A stretch of 64,000 bases of DNA from Sclerodactyla briareus (lineage: Eukaryota > Echinodermata > Holothuroidea > Dendrochirotida > Sclerodactylidae), in the NCBI GenBank assembly GCA_026419785.1, contig JAODTK010005526.1, positions 1-64,000 on the forward strand. The letters run 5' to 3'. The position numbers were made by a program, and so were the translations under genes. Within the stretch, counting starts at the first letter, position 1. Each line of letters starts with the position of its first letter. The notes beneath the pieces were generated by a model. The model saw only the letters and a list, made by a program, of their open reading frames with translations. It did not search any database and was not told where the DNA came from. Positions 34,741 to 45,160 of the stretch are shown here, in pieces.

Positions 34741-37482
34741 CGATGTATCTATGTATAGGGCAACCACAATACAAAATTCCGAAACAAGTCGAACTTATTG
34801 TAGGCCTATTTACACCACATGCTCCATTATTGAATGAAGACAACCTCTGCTCATTGATACTATGCTTTTTTCGACGATCTGCAAACAAGTCCCAACTTCT
34901 TCTTCCCGTCAGTCTCCACAATGTACGAGGAATAGTCCACCCACTGAGCATAAATTAAGGGTGGTGCCATGTGATGATGTGAGCATGCACGCCCCAGCAT
35001 TCCCGTCCCCCCTCCCCCTCCCCCCCTCCCCAGTTCACCAAATTTCTTTGTGAATCCATAACCAAATAACACACCCCCATGGCCTCATCACATTTAAAAT
35101 AAACTGTAAAAATCAGATTGTGAAGACCACCGCAGGATGCGATGACTCTACGTCAGTCAACACTACTGAATATGGCACCGATACACAGTAAACAATTTCC
35201 ACTCTGCGATTTCCATGGATGAGCCCCTTCCTCTCCCACCTCTTCTCTGGCCTGGAGAATTTTTCTCTGCATCCTTCATGCAAGCATTCAAATACTACAA
35301 CACTTCCTAAACCAGGAAATTTTGATCATCTCTCTAAGTCTCTGGAGAATTAGCTTTCTATGTCGTAGGCATGCCCCCTCCCACCCCAGGACAACCTCTT
35401 TCCTTCATGCGGCCAGGTGGGGGCGCTATTGTTTCTCCATCCCCTCCTAGCCCATCCCTGATTCCAAATCAAACCAATAACTTACCCCTTCAAATCGTTC
35501 ATTACCATTAGCTTTTGTCGGTTTGTCCTATGATTGGATGCCCAATTTCATATACCATTTACTGTATCGTTCGGCCTCACAGGTTTCTACTTGTGGACCT
35601 TTCACCTCATACCTTCGTTTTTAAGGTGGTAATTTCTCAACTGATCAACGCTAGCACATACCCCCGGGACAACACAATGCACCCTGGGGCTAGGCATAGT
35701 ATAGTGTCAAGATTCCTCCTGCTTTTTTAAAGTCAAATTCTGTCTTTGTTTCTGCTTTTCGAGCACCAAATTCGGCTTTATCCTGCTTTTTTAAAAATGT
35801 CTTGACTATTGAGCACATGCCACACACTGAAGTTGAGCTAATCCTGTGCCAGCACGATGTACATTAGAACTGTGCAATTCGCACCGTGTTCTACAGTGAT
35901 GCCACTCGTTCCCTTGCAATACACATGAAATGTGATTCGGTATATTTAGAAATGGACAGTAATAAATCAAACTTGATAACAAGTAACACACGTACAATCA
36001 AATGTTCTTGATCTCATGGCAAGTCAGTTATCTGTGGCAGTTCCGCACTACCAACTTTCGGCCACAGTTTTTTTTGGCGATAAATGCAAAATTTGTACAT
36101 GTACATAAATGGCAAGCCACCGGGTTGTTACGTGTTCACGTAGCCTACTACTACAAATGGCCGGATGCCATGCTAAGCGGTTGCACTCACGTCACGCATA
36201 TCACAAACGTGCATACTTTCCGACTTCGGAAGAATGAAAACGATGTTTTACCATGGAATTAAATGGCCTGGTAAAGGTTACAGCAGCAACGATGTGGCTC
36301 GCGTGATTGCCTTTTTTCAATAAATTGTTTTTGTTGCATTTTTCAAGGAATTATTGTTAAATTTGAAGGTTTCTTCTTCTTCTTTCAAACAGAATCGTGC
36401 CTTTCCTCCGCGTTTATAACTCAAATACTACAGAATTCCGCGATTTTCGTGGATTTTCTGCGATGCAGAAAATTCTGCACTAGCCTAGTATTACTACCAT
36501 AGGCCTGAAGAGATCAAGTTCTTAAAAATACTCAATTGATGACATAGGCGGACTACGTCCTGACAAAGTAGCCAAAAAAGCATCCAAGGTACATGTAAAT
36601 AAGTGTACTGAGAACAACTCCTCATTCAAGGACTGTGTAGCGAATGTCAGATCAACTCTGCGAAATGGTACCAAATGTCTAAAGGTCAACCCAGTCTGGA
36701 AAATCGAAACAAATTCATGGTCACAGTTCATAACATTGATAATTGATAGTCCGCAATTCTTTGTTTCCCGCCGATTAGATACGGCAGGTAATAGAGAATT
36801 AATTACAATTACTGTTCCCCTCCTCACTAAATTGGTTAAACGGAAGTTAATGAATGAAATCACTAAAATATTCACCTCTCTTCTCTTCTACCAGGAATCA
36901 GGGAACAGTGCCTGCTGGAGTTTTTTATCGGGGTAGCATAGGTAACGGGGTTCCTAGTTTTAGGCCCCGCCGGGTTCTTTTTTATTCATTCATTTTCTTA
37001 TCATGGTTGCGGTTCAATATATTAGAGTTGGATAAGAATGAGGTTGATAGCCCTAACAATACGGCTTTGAAATCATGGAAGAACAGGAAATAGTCAGGTT
37101 TGAATGGACACTTAATAATTATTCGGAGCAATTTTATTGGCTAATGCCTAATATAGCCACTGTCAAATACAGGCATTCTCAAAGTGAAGCAACGTATATA
37201 TGTTGGCTAAGCAACATGCACGAATGAACCAGTTATGGCTTCTGAGTCCTTGCCTACTGTAGGCCTAATGTGCCTAGCTGTTGTGAATGCCAACACGTTG
37301 AAGATAGCAAAAACACATACTGGGCCCTGGGTATAGGCCCTGGCTGTTTCCACATTGGACCAGATGAAAGGCTCCCACTCACTTGCATAGTTCATAGCAA
37401 GCCCAAAACATGAATTGCAGGATGATTTTTTGCTGAACTAGAAATTATTCTGAAGAAAAAAGACTACAACATATTTTTGGCT
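34741..37482. other. stretch with no recognised gene
   Basis: Possible interior of an element bounded by the two GAGACC arrays. Open frames (for example 36522-36875 minus) carry no recognisable domain. C-rich runs lie near 35008-35030. Confidence 0.35.
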
Positions 37483-37590
37483 GGTCTCGCAAAGCGAGAC
37501 CGGAAGAATTTCCGAGACCGGAAGGGTCCGAGACCGAGACCCGAGACCACATGGGTTGTCGCGACCGATAACCGTCTCGAACACTACAAC
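37483..37590 (+). repeat. GAGACC array with perfect hairpin
   Basis: Opens with GGTCTCGCAAAGCGAGACC, an 8-bp perfect stem with a 3-nt loop, followed by CCGAGACCGGAAGGGTCCGA-type repeats and closing CCGTCTCGAACACTA. The left array opens TTAGTGTAGAGACCGG, so the outer words TAGTGT/ACACTA are inverted and may be hAT-type ends of one element (34619-37584). Confidence 0.55.
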
Positions 37591-37879
37591 ACTGAGGCCT
37601 ATAGAGATTTTTCAAATGAAAGCAATGTTCATCTGATGCCTGTTATGTGAACAAAAATACCATGAACCTCATGACCTACATCTAATTTCTAATTAATCTA
37701 ACTCACCCCACCCCTTCTCTCCTCTCCCTATTCTACCTCCCCCTTCCTGTCTACTAATGTCCCCTCTTAGATAAGTATCAAGTTATCCACCATCTTTTGA
37801 ATCACTGGCAGCTATTGAATTGTGAATTAATAGATTGAAGGATACAGCTGCTGGTGGGTATAACTCATATATAGTATAA

Positions 37880-38560
37880 AGCTTAACTGCCCATCCGCAA
37901 ATTGGTATTGCTCCTCTCCCATGCTTTCATGATAATGATGAAACTTGGTCACAAATGATACCAGTGAAGGGGTCATCGGGGTGTTTAAAAAATTGAAGTC
38001 AATGGTCATCTAGAGGTCAGTTTTGACCATTTTGTGTACAATAATGCCCAAGCTCTCCTGCAGATTAAGTTGGCTCCTTTGTTCATCATTGGGTCCATAC
38101 CTATAGGGGTTCACAGGGATTTCAACATCATTTCGGGGTTATTTTTGAACCCCCAAGGGTTATTTTGGGGGTCAAACGCCAAAACGCTTCATTCTTATGC
38201 CAGATTGCTTTGGTGATCATATTGGTGGTCAATGTCATCACTGACCTGTGGGGCATATGGCTTGTTTCAGAACTTGGGGCAAGGGTCCTTTAAAAGGGGT
38301 CACAAAGGGCATTTTGAGGGCAAAAGTCAAAATGATTCTCTTATTAGATTGATTTGGACTATTACTAGGATATCGTCAATTTCCTCACTGACCAATGGTA
38401 CATAATTGGGATGTTCTGAATTTTGGGGTCAGTGGTCATCTAGTTTTCACTTTGACCCTAATTGGATTATGGGGGTGAAAATGCAGAATACTGCTTCTCT
38501 CTCTAATAAGTTTGATAGTCATGGTACTGTTCTCAGTGCAATCACTGACCAGTGGTGCAC
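37880..38560 (+). repeat. tandem non-coding units of ~150-180 bp
   Basis: Three to four degenerate units with GTCAATG(G/T)CATC..CTGACC(A/T)GTGG, TTGGGGTCAGTGGTCATCTAG and AAAATGCTTC..CTCTTATTAGATT words. They resemble in style, but not in sequence, the tandem cores at 27.5 and 19.2 kb. Confidence 0.55.
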
Positions 38561-40589
38561 ACTGTTCCCGGACATCTCCCACCCGGACAATTTTAGTCCC
38601 TGACCGTAATTCTGACCACAAAAAACATTTCAATGAGGAGGAATTGACTGTTGGGAATTGTCCGGTCACGAGTGAGCTGGGTGTTCGGATTGATGTCAAT
38701 TGATTTCCAGTTGGTGAAAATGCCCCAAATCTTGCTGCTTTTACAGATGGAGTTGGCTTCCTTCATAGTTTGTCAGTCATATAATTGACTATTTGGTTCC
38801 TAAATTCAATGCAAAGTTGTCCTGTTGTATCATAGTTTCAAACTATTTGCTCCCTGTGTTTGGCATGCGGGAAAGGCCATCGGAGGCCAGGGTGTTGATT
38901 TGCAAATGTTATCATGTTATTATCACTCTAGCTATATAGATATAGTCAACTTCAAACTTGGTGTGTTTCAGGACATACTGTTGGTTGTGACTTTTTGATT
39001 TTCATCAAACGGTTTGCCACTTGGTAAACTTACAAATGGCTGACATAAACAATGTTTGGAACTACTGCAACCACAGGTGTGCTCTGGTTTCCTCGTCAGT
39101 ATCCCATGATATAGGGCATCGGTCGGTAGGCTTCTAAGTCAGTCCAAAACTTCATGAGTGAATAGTGACCTTATCTCAAATTCCAACTGCTTTTCCAAAA
39201 TGTGGGACAGGAGGCATGGCGGAAATTCCATCAATGGTTTTGCCACAACCTCCACACCCAATTTTGGTTGGTGTGATCACTAACACATTGGAATTTTGGA
39301 ATAGGCCTACTTCACTTTTATTTCAGACGATCAATGTTGAATTGCCAATATAATGGAAAGGACCACTTACTTTATGTGAACTTGTGGGAATTCCCTGGTT
39401 CAAGAGTGTCAAAGGTGATACCACCAGTGCATACTTTACTATTAGTAAAAAGAAATTCCAGAATTGGTGGCTCTGGTCTTTCTCATTAACGATCAACATG
39501 GTAGGGCATGTTCAGCGTAAAAGAGACTTTGACAGGACAGTCAAGTCAGGCATAAAAGGTCCTCAACTTTCTTTCATGAAGGTAGCAGTTTATTGATAAA
39601 AGATTAATTACATTCTGACAAGGTTTGAAGCTGTCCAACCATTAAAAGTTATTGATTCCATCCACCTCTCATATCCTTATCAGCACAAATGATGATGCAG
39701 ACTGCGTCAGATGTAATGTTTCCCTGATCGATAGTGTCAAAGACCATGAATAAGGACAGACAAATATGAAGTAGGTGTCCAGTGTGGCAAGTACCGATAT
39801 CTTACCGACAGTTGGGTCGTGAAACTTTCAGACATCCCATTTCCCTTCCCTTCAAGTTGTATGAAACACAACCCTCGCAGATACAGCATCGGTATGATGG
39901 ACACATGCAGTACTGTCCTGATCCCAAGAACGAAAAAGTGTTTGTGATTTGGTTTTTGCCAATCTTTTTTGTAGGCCACTGTAAAACAGAAGAGTTGGTA
40001 TGCCTTTCAAGGAGTGGTCACATGATGAAGAGGGGAAACAAAGTACCTCCGCATATTGGTATGGGTGATCTGATTGTTAAGTTTTTTGTTTTGAAAAGAA
40101 AGTTGCGGCTAACTTGGAAGAGAGAAATTCATGTATTGCAGTTCATGTTCCCTCACCATGTGCATAAATGCATTCTGGAAAGCCCATTGAGAAAGTGGAA
40201 ATGACAAGAGGACTATGCATCTGTTCAGGAAGTTACAAAATGGACAGCTTGGTATGCATGCATTATGCCACATGTCTTGTTATTTAGGTGGCTATAAGCA
40301 CTAAGCCAGTGTTAGCTGAGTGATCTTATAACGTGGAAGAACTGGCAGGAATAAATTACATAAAGGTTGCAATTTTATCACCATGACTGGGCTTGGACCG
40401 GTTTACAGTAACCTATTTCTCACAGGGTTGTTCTCAACAACATAGCAATCTACTATGCTCCTCCTATCGGTACCCAATACAACTTATGAAGGACGCCCTC
40501 TCCCCGACGGCCACGATACTAATCTGGCAATTTCACCACCCCCTGGAGATTTACTTGGCAACCCCTCCTCTCCCAAATTCCGGCTAGCA
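38561..40589. other. stretch with no recognised gene
   Basis: A 140-codon plus-strand frame (39782-40204) overlaps an 80-codon minus-strand frame and has no recognisable domain. A short inverted word CCGGACAATT/AATTGTCCGG lies near 38583-38665. Confidence 0.4.
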
Positions 40590-40725
40590 ATTTTACACTA
40601 AGTATGGCATAAAATGCGAAAAATTGCAAACAGTGGCATGAATAAGCATGAAATCTCCATAGAAAAATAGCATAAATTTATTCAAATAAATTTTCCCCCC
40701 CCCCAAAAACTTGCTGGGAGGCCTG
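40590..40725 (-). mobile_element. hAT-like right end (GGGAGGCCTG terminus)
   Basis: GGCATAAAATGCGAAAAATTG, further CATGAAAT and CATAAATTT words, a C-run and the terminus GCTGGGAGGCCTG. It is the inverted counterpart of the end at 34338. Confidence 0.4.
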
Positions 40726-42552
40726 ATTTGTGGGGTTATGACAACATTCATTCATTTATGACTGTGCACTGCGCGAAGGCAATCCTTCCGGTGTCTTATA
40801 ACAGTTATCTTGTGGAATTGGCACACATGTAAAGTTATTGCTACATAACCTTGATACTTTTGAGTCTAGCTAGCCCTACTGAATTTACTTTCGAATTATC
40901 ACAGCGACTAGCATGTAGCAAAATCATTCAACAAGTGATGAACTGAATGTTTGCACAATCATGGAAAATTGTAAGGGAAATTGTGAACAATACTGGAAAA
41001 ATGATCGAGATTGATTGGATGCTGCAACGAATGTAAGGAATGTTATCTAGGCTTTAACTGACATCCTACATCACTATTTGCATTATATCAATATTAAGTA
41101 TTCCACCGCTGTTCAAGGTGTTCAAACAACATTGAAGGTGCTTGAGCTTCTATTAGGGTTATAGAAATTATATGCAAAATTTCATAAGTGCTTCTATCAC
41201 GTCATGAACTCCTATGAGAATGAATATAGTATTATACATTATTTGTCAATTGAGATATTTTGCCAAATAAGAAGTCCAATGTTAGACAGCACCAAGACAA
41301 ATATTTGGATTGCCACAGTTACGATACTATGTGAATGGTTGAAGTACAATGTATGCTCCCTTGACCATAATACCACAAGAAGAATTGAAAGTTGAGTGCA
41401 GTTCCTAAAAGTTTCCACATGAAGACTCAAGTTTCTCTCATGTTTAAACTGGTGAAACAGTTTTACAAATTCTTAAGATTAAAAGAGTAATTACAGTGTA
41501 TATGAGTCGAAACATTGTCAAATGTGTAGGAACCAGAACCGTGAAAACAAATTCATAGAGAATGATTTGTCTGTATTCAACATTGGCAAAACTCACAGAC
41601 CTGTCTCTTACAAAAGTGCACAATATAAAAGCTGTCTTATGCAAGTGGGCAAATTACATGATGCACACCCAACATGGTCACCCAAATGCGAGTAATCGCC
41701 AAAGTCAAAGTGACTCACGTGAAGTCAATTCATAAGTGCTTGTAGTATTCAAAACCGAGTCTGGGATGTCTCATTCTACTCGGATTATGTAGGCAATAAT
41801 AGATGAACCTGGCTTAGTGGGTCATGTTAAAGAAGTTTTAGGTCATCTAATGACGGCTCAGGGGCTCTGGTTGATTCCACGGATTCAGGAAGGCAAGTAA
41901 GGCTCATCTTGGAACCCTGACCATATTGATGGTGGATGAACACTGGTTATACCTCACCTCCTCTTCTCAACTAATGCTCAGTTTATATACATGTAGAAGT
42001 AGAGGTGCAACCATTCCCAACCTGTCCCTGGGACCGCCATTTTACTCATCTCCCAAAAAGACGATTAGTGAACTTCAGGATCCGACCACTTTCTCGGAAC
42101 ATGGAGGAGCAGAAGATTCATGTCCGATGTAACTGCTCACGCCAACCAATGAGACTTGAAACAAACCTCAGACACTGAATGCATCAATCACGGCATTACG
42201 GCGGAACCATGTGGTGGAGACCGAGACCTCTCCCTTCGCTAGTACTGCAAATACAACCGCCTAGGGAGAAACACCCAGTGACTGCTGGAATGTTTGTTTG
42301 CAGCGTGTCACTGATGCCATTCTTCAGCCCAATGTACGTCAATGTACGAAAACGGCATGGGTGCATCGATGTGCAAGAATGGCATGACCCAACTTAGACA
42401 GAGACCCCACCCTGTCCGAGGTATAGGAGGTGCATCATACGATTGACAGGCGATATTCCAGGAATCAATCCAGCAATTTAACTTGGTCCTGTATCATTCT
42501 GCCTTTTTGGCAGCAAGTGAACAGTCTAATAATCGTATTTGTTTCTTTGCAG
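40726..42552. other. presumed intron or intergenic DNA
   Basis: No recognised gene. The dispersed repeat shared with 30.45 kb lies at 41995-42120. The final bases form a pyrimidine-rich tract leading into the acceptor at 42552. Confidence 0.45.
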
Positions 42553-42658
42553 ATGCCATATGTAGATCCCAAGGTCCTTCCAGTTTATCCGGGCTCAGCG
42601 CGGGCCCCCGTATCAGCAGATACCAACTACCAAACTGACGCATCCACCGGGAAAACTG
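42553..42658 (+). CDS. short linker exon upstream of a BCL11-like zinc finger
   Basis: A strong acceptor, TTTCTTTGCAG, ends at 42552. The only frame open through the following exon reads MPYVDPKVLPVYPG, then SARAPVSADTNYQTDASTGK. Two donors are possible: CTG|GTAATC at 42658/42659 and ATG|GTGAGT at 42674/42675. The second has the better consensus, but only the first leaves a single G that joins the next exon as GAA CCA, giving TGKT-EPANWTC. In vertebrate BCL11A a small exon of about 100 bp ends just before an EPSSYTC-type zinc-finger start, so length (106 bp) and junction both fit. The protein segment itself is low complexity and non-diagnostic; identification rests on the downstream exon. Confidence 0.6.
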
Positions 42659-44168
42659 GTAATCAGTGGAGATGGTGAGTCTCTCAGTAAAGCTGGGAAC
42701 AAACTGGAAGCAAACCTCAGGGGGCCATATTCCCTCAAGGAGTGGCCCACATGCTTTGCCATGAGGCAGGGGGCACTTTGTATGGCCCATAGGCAAATAC
42801 ATTGTTGACCTTAGCAACCCATGTGTGAGGTAGTAATGATATTGATATCGTGCTCAGTTTTGGGTTAGGATGATTTGTTCTTTCTTGTCTCAGTGAACCA
42901 TCCATAGCATGTAATCCATGTATATATGTGGTTACTCAGTGAGCAAAACCATCTCAGAATTTTTCCATTCCTGCTTTATCTCATGAAGCAGCAGCGGGAG
43001 AACACCAATCATGTTGCATTAAACCATCCAGTACACCGTACACGCAGGTAAGCCTAAATGATTGGCATCTGTCACGAGTGCCACATGAAGTTTTGATGAA
43101 CGCCAATGTATGACTCTATGGCTGTAATGCAGTAAAAAGCATGCCCCCCCCCCCCCGGGCACGGGAGGCATTGAAGCCTAATTGGGGGGCGAAGAGAATC
43201 AATCACATATCCTGATCTAGTGTTCCTCATTGGGCTGATTTGTATGACCTGACTGCAATATTTGATTTCCGGAAGGATCCCCAGATCCTCATCTTTAGAG
43301 GGTAGGAGCTGATGTAGTTTGTTGCTGTTAACACCAGATACAGATTTGTATGTCCCTGCTCATTCAACCTATGGGATAAAAACAACCGCATCTGGTGTTG
43401 CATTGTCTTGCACACTGTTCGTTCAATCTCGAACTGCTTGTGTACCCCTATGACCTTTACTGGAGCCATGAACTGGCTTATTGAGCAATGAAGACCAAAG
43501 TTCCTTGCAAGAGAGTACACCAGAAAAGTGGTGCAGTTCTGGTGACACTGACCAAGTCCATTGATGGGCACTGGAGCGTAACTAGTCTGATATCTGCGCA
43601 TGATATATGGTTGTGAAGCAGGCACGTAGCCAGCCTTTTCGAGTCAGAGAGGGCAAGACAATTTTTCCCGGTCTGAGCATGTCTCCCCTGCCGTCTCCCT
43701 CAGTTCACCGAAGTGGATGAGGGGGGTCAGTTAACCTCTGTGTGGGGGCATACCTCACCATACCCTCATTACCCATTACCTTCAGTGCCATTTTGGGTCC
43801 ACTTAGTTTAGCAATTATTCAATCTATTCCCAACTTTATTGGGTTTTTTGGTTTCCCACTTTTTCTATCTTTTCCGCCTTCCCTTCCTTCATTTCCCTTT
43901 TTTACCGTTAATTTTTCCTCTCGTTATTTTGTCTGGGGGGACCTGCCCCCCCCCACCCCACTGGCTACGCCACTGGTGTGGAGTGCTTTCATATAACAGC
44001 CTGTCAAATTTCACAGCCTTCTAAAGGCTCTGACTATTGACCATGGTGCTGCCAACAATGAGGCACCTTGATGAAAGTTAATGCTGAATCAGGTGGAATA
44101 TGCAGATGAACAAAAGTCCAGTTACTCTAATCTATTTCACTGCCTCAACTTATCCCTTATCGGCCCAC
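42659..44168. other. presumed intron with no recognised feature
   Basis: Lies between the linker exon and the zinc-finger exons. It holds a C-run near 43145-43160 and a T/C-rich tract near 43830-43965. A 132-codon minus-strand frame at 43227-43625 shows no domain. Confidence 0.5.
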
Positions 44169-44609
44169 ACCCCAATTATGCCATATATTGAGCATCTGGC
44201 AATTTCTCAGCCTACCGGTCTGGCAACCGCACCGTCTTTCTCATATCGCCAGACAAGGGACAGTAGGCTAATGAAACCATGTGCAAGCCACGCAACGTTA
44301 GGCTAGGCTCAGGCGAACGATACAATTGCGCGAGGCAGCGATCGAAAAAGAGAGAGGAAAATCCACCAACATCCCAACAATCAGAAAGGACACACTTCAA
44401 AAGCTACAAGCATGCCAGCGAAGAAACTTGAAGAAGTTGGTTTAGCTCAATTTGGGCGAAGTTAAAGATGAAGAATTGAGAGTTTTTCGAAAGCCAAAAT
44501 GCTTGACAAGCAGACACTTTGTCTGGCAAAATGAGAAGGACGATGGGGTTGCCAGACCAGTATGCTGTGAAATTGCCAGATTCTCAATATATTTGGCATA
44601 ACTAGGGGT
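44169..44609. mobile_element. MITE with ~85-bp inverted repeats
   Basis: The arm at 44169-44253 (ACCCCAATTATGCCATATAT, ATCTGGCAATTTCTCAGC, GGTCTGGCAACCGCACCGTC) is matched in reverse complement by 44520-44609 (ACCCCTAGTTATGCC, ATCTGGCAATTTCACAGC, GGTCTGGCAACCCCATCGTC). The centre of about 265 bp is unrelated and non-coding. No target duplication could be assigned, so the superfamily is open. Confidence 0.75.
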
Positions 44610-44799
44610 GCGGGTTCGATTAGGGGTAAGTATCCGTTGTTCACAGATTCACAACCACTTCTGCACTGTACCTCATGAGTATGAGTTCATGTAACTGACC
44701 AATACATAGGTCAATACTCAAGTACCAGTTATGAAATTTGTACTCAAGTATGGACTTGAGTAAGAATACACATCTCAGTGCTACAAGTCTGATCAGTAT

Positions 44800-44925
44800 T
44801 AACCATTTCCAAGCATTTGGACCAGTGCCTTTGCTAAGCAGGGTGGGAGTTGATAAAGCATGCTTCTGTAATGCATTGGACGGCCACATCCACATCTCTA
44901 ATAATGCGACATATCAGGACTAGGA
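44800..44925 (+). pseudogene. decayed tandem copy of the zinc-finger exon
   Basis: AACCATTTCCAAGCATTTGGACC, then GTGGGAGTTGATAAAGCATGC, then GGCCACATCCACATCTC parallels the zinc-finger exon 183 bp downstream (AACCAGCC..AATTGGACATG, CTGGGAGCTGATGAAGCATGC, ACCCAGATCTACATCCC). WEL-KHA of the finger helix is kept, but both zinc-binding cysteines of the WTCAFC hairpin are lost, so it cannot fold as a C2H2 finger. It is either a dead tandem duplicate or the relic of an alternative exon. Confidence 0.55.
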
Positions 44926-44976
44926 GCAACCAATACTCTGCTCGGATGACGTCCTATTTATTGCTCTTACCCCTAG

Positions 44977-45160
44977 AACCAGCCAATTGGACATGTGCTT
45001 TCTGTCATGCTGAGTGTGCCTCGGCCTGGGAGCTGATGAAGCATGCCTCAGTGCGCACCAGACCCAGATCTACATCCCGACGCACGCCGAGTACGAGCAA
45101 CAGAACAACAACGACAGCCTCAGCAGTAGTAACACCCCCCTCTCTAATCATGTATTCTTC
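44977..45160 (+). CDS. exon encoding a BCL11-type C2H2 zinc finger
   Basis: The acceptor TTATTGCTCTTACCCCTAG ends at 44976. With one G carried from the upstream exon the frame opens EPANWTCAFCHAECASAWEL, then MKHA: cysteines spaced C-x2-C, the signature SAW, and the first zinc histidine in MKHA. One small frame slip later the reading continues SAHQTQIYIPTHAEYEQQNN and DSLSSSNTPLSNH, supplying the second histidine. The pattern EP-x2-[YW]-TC-x2-C-x4-SAW-x-L-x2-HA..H-x3-IY is that of the first C2H2 finger of BCL11A/B (human EPSSYTC...SAWFLLQHAQ), nuclear transcription factors that act with chromatin remodelling partners. The 3' limit is uncertain: weak donors lie at 45126, 45129 and 45161. The paired C-terminal fingers of BCL11 are not in this window. 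The ~45110 slip-free serine/asparagine tail is plausible for this family. Confidence 0.7.

Noticed and set aside
34561-34951. RS-rich minus-strand frames resembling SR proteins
   Set aside because: The arginine-serine repeats are a direct product of the GAGACC array.
39782-40204. 140-codon open frame on the plus strand
   Set aside because: No domain and no neighbouring exon signals.
43227-43625. 132-codon open frame on the minus strand
   Set aside because: Lies antisense within the presumed intron of the zinc-finger gene and has no motif I recognise.
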